From: Girardinichthys multiradiatus
Lineage: Eukaryota; Chordata; Actinopteri; Cyprinodontiformes; Goodeidae
NCBI RefSeq assembly: GCF_021462225.1
Contig: NC_061812.1
Coordinates: 37,249,175 to 37,313,174 of the forward strand
Reading direction: 5' to 3'
DNA length: 64,000 nt
Within the stretch, counting starts at the first letter, position 1. Every line of letters starts with the position of its first letter. The notes beneath the pieces are model-generated. The model was not told where the DNA came from and ran no database searches. It saw nothing but the letters and a program-made list of their open reading frames with translations. This document shows, one piece after another, positions 50,388 to 63,656 of the stretch. Both the position numbers and the translations under genes were made by a program.

Positions 50388-50564
50388 GTTGGAGTTATCC
50401 CTAAACTCCCTAAACAAAAGCCAGGCGTATACTTGTACATTAAAAAACATACATTTTAATCGACTGTCTGATTTCATATCTGGAGCTCTCTGACACCCAT
50501 TCAGCTGACTTTTCGACACTTCCTGTTTTTCTACTTTTGACCTTTATTTACATATGTAGAAATA

Positions 50565-50725
50565 TAAAAATATCTGTTGTCACTGGGCAGAAGTCTTGCA
50601 TATAAAAAAATCTTGTTGTCACTGGGCAAAAGTAAGTCTTACATACAGAAATATGTTCTTGTCGTTAGGCAGAAGATTTACAGAGACACATACAAAAATA
50701 TCTTCAGTTACTGGGCAGATGATAT
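50565..50725. repeat. Four imperfect direct repeats of about 40 bp
   Basis: Units resembling TGTTGTCACTGGGCAGAAG recur near 50575, 50615, 50655 and 50705. In the putative - strand LTR they would fall in the upstream enhancer part. Confidence 0.6.
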
Positions 50726-51281
50726 CTAAGTCCAACACACACAAATATAAGCCTGTTTGGAGGCCTCTAAGTTACACAATACATTTTATTTCACACATTA
50801 TTAAACATACTTAAGCATAGCCATACCAATCCTATAAGCATAGCATGAATATTTTCCAACACCAGCAACACAATTAACAAGCTGTGCGCGCTGGTGCGTC
50901 AGCCCAGACGCAGCACTGACCAGCTGCCCCATGTGCGCACCGATGGCGGAGAGTGCACAGTACTTTGCACACAGCTCTGCCCTCCTGCGCAATAACCTGT
51001 TATACAATATTTTTTTAAAGGTGAAGCAGAATGTAGTCTTTGAATCAGTGGGTCAGTCTGAATCCGAAACATAAAGCATCTGCTCACAGAACAACTTCAA
51101 ACTCAGCCTTCTACATCTGCAATTATGCACCTGCACAAATGAACAGAGAGGGGAATAGTGAGGACGAAAGTTAACTAACTTTAACAGTCCAGAAAAGCAG
51201 GAGCAGAACGGAACAGAAGGACAAAATTAGCAACTGGATCATTCATAATGATGCAGCACAAGAACCTCTGCATGTTTCAAG

Positions 51282-51719
51282 TGTAATGGAAAATTATTTT
51301 AAAGTGCTCTGATATTCCCTTCACCTCTCTCCTCTGACATCTGTGTTTTAATAGTGTTCTGTTATTTAGAGCAGATGGACTCTAAATTCAAATGCTGGAG
51401 AGTTTTATGGTTAACACTTCCTGAAGTGTATATTTCAAGGGAAGGTAGATGGGTGCCCTCATAAATAACTTTGTTAACTCTGACCCGGGGAGGGTCTAGG
51501 GGCCATTTTTCTAAAACTCTTTGCAGTTGAGATAACACTGTCATGTTCTGGTATAAATACTGTGTGTAAATGTTGATCGGGGCTCTGTTTCACTGACTAA
51601 CCTCAGTGTCAGGGTCTTCAAACGCTGAATGCCTTTGAATAAAACTTATAAGACAAAGTCCGGATTTTCTCTTGTTATGAGTCAACTTCTACCCACTTTG
51701 ATAAGAAAATTCCACAACA
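51282..51719 (+). repeat. Left LTR of the provirus
   Basis: 438 bp with TATAAATA at 51552-51559 and AATAAA near 51638. The segment 51519-51639 is the part shared with the Polinton gene promoter. Confidence 0.93.
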
Positions 51720-52844
51720 ATTTTAGCGTTACGAACAGGATCTAACGTGCCAGAGGAGACCGCAGGATGGGACACGGACGCCTGGCCAGCCTGGAGACGT
51801 TGTCCTCAGTCCACTTCCATTTTACGGAGGGGAGTCCTCATGTCCGCCTGCGGCTTCTGGCTGATTAGATCCGAACAATTTGTCTTCAAATATATCTGGG
51901 TGAGAAGTTGCTCTGTATGATATAATGTATATTATTATTTTTATTACACATTAACCATCATCTCCTAACTAATTAATTAGGTTCCAGAGTTGCGAGAGGG
52001 AGGACATCAGCTGAGGGCCCGGTTACCCTGCAAAAGGAATTGCAGGGAGGTTCTTATTGGTAACAATAAGATAAAGCAAAACACAGGGTTTTGCGGGTGG
52101 TTTTTAGCAATTTTCTACACCTCATAAAGGAGAAAAGCCAGTTCTTTCTTTAAAAGGGTGATAACTTAGCTTCTTTGATACTTTCCAGTTAATTCTTTCA
52201 GAGAAGCAAGTTCTCTTTCGTCGTGGAATATTCAGGGTCAATTATTATAATTATTAAAAGTTATGAAAATGCAGAGGAAGTTACAACATCTCCAAAACTC
52301 AGCAGTGTTTCTATGTTATTCTCAGGACAGATCTCATGAAGGAGTATTTTTAAAACCCAGTGCATGCGTAAAACCTGATGGGTTTCTCCTTCAGATATTA
52401 TTTTCTGTTGTCAGAGTTTGTATCCCATAAATCTAATGGGTAGAGACCTCATTAAAACAGGCTTAGTTCTACTGCAGATGGTCTTCATACAGTTTCTGAC
52501 ACAGTACTTACAGTTTGGTGCAGTTTTTGTCCGCAAGTGTTAACTGACGCTTGTGGAAAGTACAAATTCATTGTTTTTCACAGCAGCTGCTGGGAAGAGG
52601 TTATATTAGTGTTTTTTTCTTCCCTCTTCTGATTCATGCAGTGTGTTGATTTACACTGTACCTTATATCAGGTCCTGACAAAAACTATGAAAGGTTTGGT
52701 TCTGCAGGTTCTTTTTTCTCCCTTTGGAGAAGGAAAGGACACCTGATCAGTTCTGTGTTGCATAGAAATATTAAAACACTTGTTTTCTAAGATATCACCA
52801 GCTAAAAACTTTTAAAACTTTTGAGAGTAATTGGTTTTGTTAAA

Positions 52845-54400
52845 CACATTTTCCTTGGTAAAACAAACCTTTAAAATGAGTATGAAAAAATTGGGTTATT
52901 TAGAAAGAATCTGTTTGGACAGTGGTACCACACAAAAATTAAACTAATCTCATGCTTCCTAAAAGACTCTGCATGAAAAGGCCTTCAGAACCGTGGAGTT
53001 ATTTTCCACCACAGTACCAAGTTTTTAAGGATGCTTTTTCTTTATTTTAAAACAGATCTGGGTTTTGTTTTGTTTTTGGCTTTTTAGCATAATGTTTGTC
53101 TGAAGCTTCTTATGAACTGGGTTAGAAGCAAATATGATCTGAGGTAAATTAGGAGCTGTGAACTAATAATTTTAAATCTGATTATTGTCCAAGCAGAAAT
53201 AATATATTTAGCCAATCCTTCAATCTCTGCAGAAAGTTAACACCATTGTTCAATGCAGTAGTACTCAACTTGTGGTTCCTGGACTCCTGAAGCCTGTAAG
53301 CCATAGATTTTGGGTCCATGAAATTATAATACTTAATTAAAGGTAGACCGATTACCTATTAAAATAGATCTAAGTCAATGATGAGTTCCAGTCATTTTGG
53401 TGACTTTGAAATGCAATAATACTCAAAAATTCTACTCTGGAGACACAGATTGGGGTTGAAGAGTTTAGTTTTGGAACCAAGGTTAGGATTTTTATAACAG
53501 AATCAAGACAAGTAAAATTCTTTATTTTAGGAAAAGAAAAGAAATAAATGCTCTCTTAACAGTAAGAGGATGGTCGGCTCAAACTCAAGTCTCCTTGTTT
53601 GATTTCTTAGGGTTTAAAGATTAAAAGAATACATATGAGTACAAAGATACACAAGGTAATTTCAGATTATTAAGAGATAAAATATTGAAACATTTATCAG
53701 CATTTGGATTATTAAAGAGGGGTTCTAGTAATAAGTTTTCCCCAACTCTCAAAATTTAAATAGCCAAATTAAAGAAAATGATGTTTGTTCTTTTTTAAAC
53801 ACTATGTGGGAAAAAGTCCAGTTTGGAGACAAGCTTCTTATCTTAATTTCTGATTAAGTCAAACACTTTGTTTAGTTTGGGTATACCATAAAAATGTCAA
53901 TGCCGACTTTTCTAATTTCCCCTCGGGGATCAATAAAGTATCTTTGAATTTGAATTGAATTAAATAAAAAATACTTCTTTGCATTTAACTTGAAATTCTG
54001 CAATGCAGCTGCGATCAAATTGAGCCAAACAAAAAGAGAACTATAACAATAACTCTCAGGATTGTAGTTATTATTACAGAGTTACAGTACAAAGAATTAG
54101 CAAAAGGTTTCAGCATCAGTAAATTTGGATTCATATAAGAGAAAACTGTTGCTGTGCTTCTAAATACTTTGAGATCTCTTTGGACTATGTGCACTCATTT
54201 TTAAAAAGGATCCTGACGATTGTCATAACAAAATTGATCAATTATAGCATTAAAAGATATGGCTGAGAAAACATATTCTGAAAAGAGATTGTTAAAAATG
54301 TCTTTGAATTCTTGAAGCTTCAAATTTGGCCATTTGTCTGTCTTTGATGTTTTGTCTTTGTTTTGTTGGAATGAATGTTTGTTTATATGTTGCATGAAAC
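52845..54400 (-). repeat. Right arm of the large inverted repeat
   Basis: The reverse complement matches 48065-49421. It lies wholly inside the provirus. It is about 200 bp longer than the left arm, in part because of an insertion at 53912-53975. Confidence 0.85.
53908..53975 (+). mobile_element. Short LINE/SINE 3'-tail insertion in the right arm
   Basis: The segment with CCCCTCGGGGATCAATAAAG followed by a TTTGAATTTGAATTGAATT tail is absent from the left arm, where flanking bases are contiguous. The tail is a familiar 3' end of fish retroposons. Confidence 0.65.
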
Positions 54401-55790
54401 AATAATCCATGTTTAGAATATTGTTTCTAAATCCCAGATTGATTAAAACTTTGAGTTTTCAGGAGAGTTAAGAAGCAGCTTGTTTCTGAGGTAGGTGCAT
54501 GTTAACAGTTTTGCAGTTTAAGTTACACTAATGTGGGATGGGATGAAGAAACTGTGGGTCCGCCCATAGGCTGTCAATCAGAGGTTAGTTCTGCCTGACT
54601 CCGCCCACCTACTAGGTTGGTTCATGCCTTTGTTGTCATGGTAACGCTCAGCACCTCCCTTCCTGAGTTTTAACACTGTTTAAGAGTCAATAGAGTCAAA
54701 ATGCTTGTAGTGATTGTTGCCTTAAAAACAAGTTTTTTTTGTATAATAATTAAGGATGTAGCATGACTTTTAGATTTATGTGTTTTATTACTAAAAGGTT
54801 AATGAAATAGTTTAAACTAGTTTGAAGAATTAGTTTTGCATGCAGAATCATTGGTGATTTATTAGATTGAAAGTTTCCCTGGTGCCATTAAGCTAGCTGA
54901 CAGTTCAAGATATGCAAAAGTAAGGAATATATTTTTGATAAAGAATCAGAGTCATGCCTTTATACTTGGTGGGAATTATTTATTTGATTCAATTTGTAGA
55001 GTTTATTCATCCAAATTACATTGGATGTCCATTAATCTAATACTCATCTTTGTACAAGACAAATTAGGATGATGTGTGACTAATTTCTAAGTGAGACATT
55101 GATGACGTGAATAACTAAAGTTTGTGTTTAGTTGTTGATGGAACTGAATTGCAGTTAAAAACATCTGGATTTTCTTTATGTTGCTTTTCTTAAATTCATA
55201 GTGACACATAGTTATGTCAGAATTCATTTCTTTGGTTCTATGTAATGTGATTTTGGTTACTAGAACATTTTTGTTCAAACTTTTTGCTGGATTGTCGCAT
55301 GGGTTGGACCCTGCGCCAGAAGAGGGGAATGTCAGAATAAAGTAACATGGGGTTCCAAAAGTTTTAGCACTCATGGGAAAAAGGGTAGCTCAGACCTCCA
55401 GTGAGGACTTAGTGACAATGCGAGAGAGACGTTGTACTTTGTTATATAAATGGTGCATAGCTCCCTAAGACCACATTATGATAACCTCTCTGAAATTATG
55501 GTGTTGATTTTTTGTGAAATTTTATATCTCCACAGATTAGACCATTTTTGAAATTCTTTTTGGGTTGTCTGAAACTATGAAATGTTGACCTGTAATCAGA
55601 CCTTCCTCAAACATCATGTCACATTTTTGATATTCAGAATATTTAGCTGATGGTCATTGCTAGTATATCAGGTGAAGTCAGAAGATCAATTCTTTTGATT
55701 TTGTTGGATGTTTTGATGAAGTTCATGTAGTTAAGCACTTAGGTTTGAGAATGGGACTTTGAATTGAAAATTAGCCAAGTGTTGTGAAGG
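54401..55790. other. Provirus interior without coding potential
   Basis: No gag, protease or reverse-transcriptase motif is visible here. Confidence 0.5.
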
Positions 55791-56278
55791 CTCTACCTAT
55801 TGTTCTCACTTATATGAGATTGAGACAAAGGACAGAGGCAAATCTCAGTCCTTTTGAAGTGCTGTGTGGCAGGTCTCCTATTTTGGACATGGGGATATTG
55901 CCAAGATAATTTTCTTCCACATATTTGTGTGAAGATAGGATGTTGTTTTACTGTCAAAACCTGTCCACTGTGTTTTCTCAAGTTTCACAGACGGTGAAGG
56001 CTGCATTACCAGAAACAGCCACTTCCACCCTCCAGTCCTTTATTCCTGGCGACTGGATTCTGGTCAGAGAATCTAGGAGAAAACACAGGAAGTCCAGGCG
56101 CTGGAATGGCCCATATCAGATCCTACTAGACACCCAGGAAAGCTGCAGGAAAGCTGCAGGAAAGCTCCAGCTCCTCCAGCTTCATCTGGCTTCCAGGACA
56201 CGAGTCATCTTCCAACTGGATCATCCACGGCCTGAAAGGTGTGAGGACAGCGGACCACCACAAGACAAAGAACTGTAA
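55791..56278 (+). pseudogene. Retroviral integrase C-terminal remnant
   Basis: The frame 55925-56278 contains a GDWILVRE segment and an RRWNGPYQIL segment, the SH3-like C-terminal DNA-binding domain of gammaretrovirus-like integrases of fish. The catalytic core and the rest of pol are missing. The only clear pol trace in the provirus. Confidence 0.75.
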
Positions 56279-56874
56279 GCTGATCACTGGCGAGTGATTG
56301 AAGAGGTGGTTGAAGAACACTGTTCTTACAAGGGCACAATGATCCCTTGGGCAGTGCAACGTTATTTCAGAATCTACTTAAGGCCATCGCATTGCCTGAA
56401 AGTTAGAAATCATAAGGTCATTTGCCTCACTGCACACACACCACAGTGAGAGATTCTTTCCTCCCACTTTGACAGCAAGACTGACTCTGAGGAGGAAATC
56501 TCGGATGCTTTTATCTAACTTTTATGTTTATTGCTTGATATTTATCATTATGGTATTATTACAAATTTGAATGTGTTCATTTCCACCGTTGTTTAGTTGG
56601 ACTATGGAAGCCTAACTTCCAGCAGGTTAGAGTTCCTGTTTCTAAATATATTTCTAGAGGAGCTTCCTACGACCGCCCACCTGTACCAGACTGGTAATAG
56701 GGCAGCTTGAAGCCACTCAGGAGAGTCAGCAGGATTTTTTGTTTTTTAAGTTGTGTTTATAATTTGTTTTCTTTAAAAAAAGAAACTGTTTGCTTTCAGT
56801 ACCAGAAGAAAGGACATTCCACTTCAAGGTCACGATGCAGTTAAATGGAAGATAGTCTGTTCTGATGCTAATAA

Positions 56875-57222
56875 TTGGTATTGCAAATATTTTTTATAAC
56901 TCTTGTGTTCATTTTGGGAAAGGTACAGCAAAGACAATGTGTGGTTAATCTGACTAATAATATTCATCGGTGGATTCGAAGAGAGATTCATCACTTTTCT
57001 GACTACTATGAACATGCTGATAATGTCTGGTGGCAACTGATGCATCAAAACTGTGAGGAAGATAAGAAATGATTGTTGTTATGTTTGTTGTTTGATTTCA
57101 CGTGCTATTAATGATCAACCATTTTTGGTACCAGTTCCTATTGATACTACTTATGCTCTAGCTACTTTCTTTCCAGATAACAGGTTGGTGGAGGTCGTTT
57201 TTCCTTGGGTGATGGTTTTGTA
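56875..57222 (+). pseudogene. Envelope surface-protein N-terminal remnant
   Basis: A short frame ending at 57072 is followed by a second in a shifted register to about 57222. Together their composition (tryptophan-rich, paired cysteines) suggests the start of a fish retroviral envelope, but the evidence is weak. The frame break near 57070 and the loss of everything downstream make it non-functional. Confidence 0.45.
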
Positions 57223-57269
57223 GAATTTTCTTTTAGTTATGTGATTATCTTGTAATCAGAAGAAAGGAG

Positions 57270-57708
57270 TGTAATGGAAAATTCTTTTAAAGTGCTCTGA
57301 TATTCCCTTCACCTCTCTCCTCTGACATCTGTGTTTTAATAGTGTTCTGTTATTTAGAGCAGATGGACTCTAAATTCAAATGCTGGAGAGTTTTATGGTT
57401 AACACTTCCTGAAGTGTATATTTCAAGGGAAGGTAGATGGGTGCCCTCATAAATAACTTTGTTAACTCTGACCCGGGGAGGGTCTAGGGGCCATATTTCT
57501 AAAACTCTTTGCAGTTGAGATAACACTGTCATGTTCTGGTATAAATACTGTGTGTAAATGTTGATCGGGGCTCTGTTTCACTGACTAACCTCAGTGACAG
57601 AGTCATTCAAACGCTGAATGCCTTTGAATAAAACTTATAAGACAAAGTCCGGATTTTCTCTTGTTATGAGTCAACTTCTACCCACTTTGATAAGAAAATT
57701 CCACAACA
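57270..57708 (+). repeat. Right LTR of the provirus
   Basis: 439 bp, about 99% identical to the left LTR. The TATA box is at about 57540. The 4-bp duplication CAAG follows. Confidence 0.93.
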
Positions 57709-57712
57709 CAAG

Positions 57713-58319
57713 CAACACAGCTTTGTTCACTTTTCCTCTAGTTCCGCTGGGGGCAGTAGCAGCCAGCCATTTTAACACGCAAGTTCCTAATTTAAATAGG
57801 GCAGTCTGCACCTCTTTTGCTACTTTTTTTCATTGCATGTGCAAAATGTTTTTGTACAAGCAGTTTACTGACCCCTATTTTTATACACATTAATTGAGCA
57901 TACTTTAGTACACTATGCTGGAATTAAAAAAATATATATACTTAAAAAGATCTTTCTGTATTCCTTCTCTTTTGTCCATGAATAAATTAAGCTATACACA
58001 TCAAAACAAGCCAGAATTTGTCTAAAATGGAAAAGCCTTAGAACCAAAGCAGTGGTACCTGGGCAGCCTTCAGTGGTGATCAGAAAGAAAGAAATAGTGG
58101 CATCAGTTATTAGCAAAGCTATTACAAATAAATATATTGTCATGAATTGGCTGGCGTTAGTTGCTATTTATGCTGTGTTTTATTTATCACTGAAGTCCTA
58201 ACTTGGATTTTGGAATGACACCAAATCCAACTCAATGTTCCAGTTCCAAGTTGAAAACCACTGGTATTTACTCAATAATGAGGCTAAGTCTCTGCATTTT
58301 GTACTTTCAAACACTGTAG
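57713..58319. other. Non-coding spacer
   Basis: No gene or clear repeat recognised. Confidence 0.4.
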
Positions 58320-61300
58320 CAACATGCTAACCACCGGGCCAAGAACCCTAATAGTGGGCAACACAGTTGTGAATGGTATTAAAAACTTCTGCAACAAAAA
58401 AACACAGACGTTATCATTGGTACCAGTAACGTGGTGTCCGATATCTCAGAGAATATTCTGGCAATCACAGAAAAAACCCCAACTGTAGAAAACCTTATCA
58501 TACACTTTGGAGCCATGGATGACATAGCTAAGAAAAAATCTGAAGTATTGAAGGAGGATTTCATTCATCAGCTGAATAAAGTTGGAGGTCTCAATATCAA
58601 GGTGTTTCTCAAAGGTAACCCTTTGCACTGATTTTCTGTGGAGATTAAATTTTTTCGAAACTTCTGATGGTTAACAAGTGGTTAAATAAAGCATGTGCTA
58701 CAACATCTGTGAACTTCATCAATAACTTTAATATTGTTTTGGGAAAAAAGATACCTTTTATAAGCAAGATGGTTTCTATTTGAACGAGCTGGGAAACAGA
58801 CTTCTCACATCTATTCTCTCTGCCACCAACAGCTCCAGCAGAGATAAAGATAACCAGGCAGTTGGCTGAGAGAGAGAGAGTTCATCATAAAAGGTCTCCC
58901 CACAGAATTCCACAGAAAAAGTGGAACCCCCTTCCCCCAAACCCCGACCATCCCCCTCTGTTAAACCCCCCTGACCCCAGACCCCGACCCAAACCGCACA
59001 GAACTCTCATCTCTCCACTGAGCCCGATATTTGCATTACTGGATTTCACTGATAACATGAAAGAAGATTTTGAAATTGGGACCCAAATGACTCTGACATC
59101 TTCTCCATTCAACACCCCCTATGGCCCAGGCCCTGCTACTAAACCGACATCTTCAAAAAGCCACAGAGCCACCCCACCTCCTAATCTATCTCCTCCTAAT
59201 CAGGACCTTCAAATCAGTTCTCTGTGATACAGTCTGGGCCCCAGTGGGAACTCTATCAGAAATGCAAAGTACTGCTCAGAACTCGAAAATGAAAAAGCAT
59301 TCCGAGCGGTGCGCGCAGCAGAGTGACATCAGCAGCCGCTCTTCCTCAGCTCCCTGCTGACCGAGCTACCCATCTTGTTCGGTAGGGGGGCGCTGTGCAC
59401 GTCTGCATTGCATTACATTGCAAACGTGCCGAGAAATTGATTGAATTGCAGCAGGGCCGAGATCAATTTGTGGCAGTGGCAGGCCAGGTGGAGGGTGGCC
59501 ACTTTGTTTAAAGATTTATTAGAGTGTAAAAAAGTATTTCTGGGCAAATTTGGCTCTTTTGAATATTTGGCTCTCCAGGTAAAGAGCCCGGTCCGAACCA
59601 TGTTCTTGAATATTTACAGGCCTCCGAAGTCCAAAACAAACTTTTTCAGTGATTTTAATGAGCTTTTATCTGTGATTTGTGTTTATTATGACTGTTTAAT
59701 TATTGTGGGAGACTTCAACATTCACATGGACAATCCTGAAGACAGAAGTGCAATAGATCTATGTGACACTCTTGGACATTTGGATTTAAATTAACACGTT
59801 AAACAGCAAACGCACAAACAGGGACATATTTTGGACTTGATCTTCACTAAGGGTTTAAACATTTCCAAGGTGTCTGTAACTGACACGTACAGCGACTAGG
59901 CTCTACTTCCTGCTGTCTCGATGTTTTATCCACAGCTTTCCTTAAGAAAGCTTTGCCTCTCATAATGTCTAATTATAACTTTCTAATTTCCCTTTTGTCA
60001 GTTGTTTTCCCCCAGGCCCTGAAAGCAGCAATTATCAAATCACTGTTGAAAAAGAGCAACTTGGACAAGCTGCTACTGCAGAACTACAGGCCCATCTCAA
60101 ACCTCCCCTTCATCAGTAATATTATTGAAAAATCTGTGTTTCAGCAGTTAAACAACTTCCTAACAATGACCAGCCGCTTCGATGTCTTCCAGTCAGGCTT
60201 CCTGCTCACCACACTACAGAGACTGCTCTTGTCAAGGTGTTCAAAGACATCCATATAAATGCAGACTGTGGAAGAACCACAGTGCTGGTATTATTGGACC
60301 TTAGTGCAGCATTCGACACTGTTGATCACGCCATTTTATTAGAGCGCTTGGAAAACTGGGTTGGCCTTTCTGAAACACCACTCGTTTGGTTTAAATCCTA
60401 CTTGAAGGACAGGTACTTTTTTGTGTCAGCTTTACATCAAAGACCACAAAAATCACGTGACAATCCCCAAGGGTCCATCTTAGGGCTCCTTCTATTTAAT
60501 ATCTACACGCTCCCCCTAACTCAGATTATAATAAACAACATAAGTCATCATAACTATGCAGATGACACACAGCTATAAATTACAATGTAACCAGGTGACT
60601 ATGAATTCATTCAAGCGCTGGGTAAATGCTTAGAAGTAATCAATGAATGGATGTGCCAAAATTTTCTTCAACTGAATCAAAACAAAACAGAAGTATTAAT
60701 TTTTTCTGTGCCAAAGTAAGAGTGTTTAAAAATTAGCACACAGCTTCAGTTAATACAGCTAGAAACCTCAAATCAGGCTTGAAACCTATGTGTGGTGATG
60801 GACTCAGACCTGAACCTTCAGAGGCACATAAAGACAGTAACAAGGTCGGCCTTCTATCACCTAAAGAACATCTCCAGGATTAAAGGACTAATGTCTCAAC
60901 AGGACCTTGAAAAACTAATTCATGCGTTCATCTTTAGTAGAATTGATTACTGCAATGGTGTCTTCACAGGTCTGCCTGAAAAGTCGATCAGACAGCTGCA
61001 GTTGATCCAAAATGCTGCTGCCCGCGTCCTCACTAAAACTAAGAAAGTGGAGCACATCACCCCAGTTCTAAAGTCCTTACACTGGCTCCCTGTAGCTCAG
61101 AGAATACACTTCTGTTAGTCTATAAATCACTGAATGGTCCAGTACCGAGCTGCATGGTGGCGCAGCTGGTAGCATTGTTGCCTTGCAGCCAGAAAGTCCT
61201 GGGTTCAATTCCCAGTGGGGGTCTTTCTGCATTGAGTTTTCATGTTCTCCCTGTGCATGCGTGGGTTCTCACTGGGTACTCTGGCTTCCTCCCACAGTCC

Positions 61301-61790
61301 AAAGACAAGCCTGTTAGGTTAATTGGTCTCTCTAAATTGCCCTTAGGTGTATGAATGAGTATGTGCATGGTTGTATGTGTGTTACCCTGCGATGGACTGG
61401 CGAACTGTCCAGGGTGAATCCCACCTCTTGCCCATAGACTGCTGGAGATAGGCACCAGCTTCCCTGTGACCCACTATGGAATAAGTGGTAGAAAATGACT
61501 GACTGACTGGTTTAGCACCAAAATACATTACAGACTTGTTGACAGTGTATCAACCACCCAGACCTCTCAGGTCTTCTGGCTCAAATCTACTCTGCATACC
61601 CAGAACCAAACATGGAGAAGCAGCTTTTAGTTTTTATGCTCCACTAACCTGGAATAAACTCCCAGAAAACTGTAAAAGCGCTGAAACCCTAAGTTGCTTT
61701 AAATCAAGATTAAAATTGTATTTGTTTAAAGTGGCCTTTGACTGTGCCATCTAAACATTATTAGTTAAGTTTTCAGTCCAATTTTGCTTG
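58320..61790 (+). mobile_element. Second L2-type LINE copy, degenerate
   Basis: Same family as 37205-43380 in the opposite orientation. It has an ORF1-like part (58431-58631), a proline-rich part (58862-59227), an endonuclease piece with [16 protein letters not shown] (59441-59794), and RT pieces with [12 protein letters not shown] and HNYADD (60237-60578). The C-terminal part is at 60792-61118 and 61536-61754. Multiple frameshifts. A SINE interrupts the 3' part. Confidence 0.8.
61140..61508 (+). mobile_element. tRNA-headed SINE-like insertion in the L2
   Basis: The 5' part has an A-box-like TGGCGCAGCTGGTAGC and a B-box-like GGGTTCAATTCC. A body common in fish genomes follows (GGTTAATTGGTCTCTCTAAA region), with a tail of GACT repeats. 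L2 coding sequence continues on both sides. Confidence 0.75.
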
Positions 61791-61919
61791 TTGTTTACTT
61801 ATTTGTTTGTGTGGCAGCAAACAAAGTGAAAAGGTCCTGCAGTACTTCAACTTTAAAATGAATGCCAAAATGGTACTTGGAAAACTTTGGATATACTAAG
61901 TGGTACTTGTTATAAGTAA

Positions 61920-63656
61920 CGAGGGGGGGGGGGGACAATTGCCCCCTGCTGTAGAGCCTTGGACCCCCAGCTGCCCCCCTACTTTTATTTCCCTAAAATA
62001 CTTGTAATTACTAGTCACTTGTTTGTCCAAAAACCTCTTACAGCCTTTAAATTAAACATTAACTTACCAAAAAGTATATAATTGTAAATATAATCTGAGA
62101 TCTCTGAAAACCTTAGTGACCCTGCATCAAACACCGTCTGTCTACCGCTTGGCGGCCGCACCTGCGTGCAGTTTCAGGCACATTAACGAGACTGTCTGCT
62201 GCCCAGCAGACTGGAGCAACTGAGCTGTCCAAGCTTCTGCAGTTAGAGTCAGTTTGTCAAGGTGATGTTTTAACACACAACAGCAAAGGCAATTTAAGTT
62301 TGCAATGAATGAAATGTCTGCTTAAGTGACCAATTTTCAGAGTGTAATACGTTTATTAATCGTTTGACAACAGTGACTCACTCGTGTATGATTTGTAAGA
62401 TCGTTCACATATTTCAATTGTTCGTTTAACAGTTCATGAAAAGTTTAGCTATGTTTGCTTTTTTAGGGGCTGCAGTTTCACTGTCAGCTCTATATGATCA
62501 ATTTCACAGCAATGAGGCCCAATTAAACCATGTTACATCCGTTCGGTCAGATCGGGAAAATAATAAATTGGCTGCCATAAGAATAAGATTTCTAAATACT
62601 ATAACTTGTTGTGTGACCTGTGTCAAATGTGATCATTTCTGGTTTCATTTTAGCAGATCGCAATGAAAAGGAAATTTTAAAGTGGAGACAAAAAGGTGGT
62701 AAAGTAAGGAATGAGAAGGAAGAAGAGACTTCGAGATTTGACAAAGGAAGAATGTTAGAGAGACCAGGAGGGTCACAGGTGAAGGAGGCCACAGAGAGTG
62801 CAACAGGTGAAGAAATTAGTGAAGATAAGGAAAATGATGTTAGCGTAAGCGGTGAAGGTGAGAAGATTTCAGAGTCTGAGAAAGAAGACAGTGCAGTTCT
62901 TGCAGCAACTTCAGGAGACAAATTACAAGCCACTGAGTGGCTGAAGTTGGGCCGTTCCTTGCCCGATGTGCTCGTAAGAAAAGAGGATCGAAAGAAAATG
63001 CCTTTAATTACTTTATTAAGGAAAAGTAAACAACTTAGAGTAACGTGTCCCAAAAATCCGACTTAACGAACATATATCGCAACAATCTCAACTGATAGTG
63101 GTCAACAAAAAAATACAGCGGCCCACACACCCACTCTCCTGCCTTGACACTCCGACAGGTGGGTTAATATGCCCAATCACCAAATCTCTGCCCATATTTA
63201 GTTGACCTACATATTGATAAACAGTAACAAAAGTAACAATTATAATCCAAACAATTAAATATCTAATAAATTACCTTAATTTCATTTATGGCTCCTACAG
63301 CAGTGATAAGGAGAGAATTGGAAAGCACAGAGTCAGAGAATCCAGCCTATCCAGCTGGACCACCTGATATGGATTTATTCTCGGTATAAATTCCAGTGCA
63401 GAGATATTAATGTCTACAGTTGAGTTATGAAGTTAGATAGTCCAGGGTTTAGATATGTCAATTTATGTTATAATTTTATGTTACAATAAAATACAGTGCA
63501 GAAACGCAATGCAAAATTGTATTAGATTCTTATTGTGACGTTATATTATTTTAGAACAATGAACTTCAATGAAGAGTTCCAGCATTGCCACCCTGTCTAA
63601 ACATTTTGCGCCTCCTTTGTCCCCGCATGTAAAATTTTCTAGATCCGTCACTGTAA
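61920..63656 (+). mobile_element. hAT-like transposon relic
   Basis: The right end near 63635-63656 reads TTCTAGATCCGTCACTG, typical of fish hAT elements with ZMYM-type transposases. A G-run and a CCCCCTGCT segment near the left end may be the decayed partner. Most of the transposase is missing. Confidence 0.5.
62620..63066 (+). pseudogene. Possible hAT/ZMYM-type transposase N-terminal remnant
   Basis: A 148-aa frame rich in lysine and glutamate follows a splice-acceptor-like TTTTAG at about 62653. An ATG in another register (MKRK start at about 62663) resembles the start of ZMYM-type transposases but is broken. The identity is weak. It could also be a lineage-specific charged protein. Confidence 0.35.

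Larger units (their letters stand above)
51282..57708 (+). mobile_element. Endogenous retrovirus provirus, internally defective
   Basis: Two LTRs (51282-51719 and 57270-57708) begin TGTAATGG and end CACAACA. They are flanked by the 4-bp target duplication CAAG (51278-51281, 57709-57712). After the left LTR comes a PBS-like AGCGTTACGAACAGGATC; before the right LTR is the purine tract AGAAGAAAGGAG. The LTRs differ at about four bases plus one indel, so insertion was recent. The 5.5-kb interior nevertheless has no long frame, only an integrase C-terminal piece and an envelope remnant near its 3' end. Confidence 0.92.

Noticed and set aside
61150..61225. A tRNA gene
   Set aside because: A- and B-box-like motifs are present but the cloverleaf cannot be drawn, and a SINE body follows. 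It is a SINE head.
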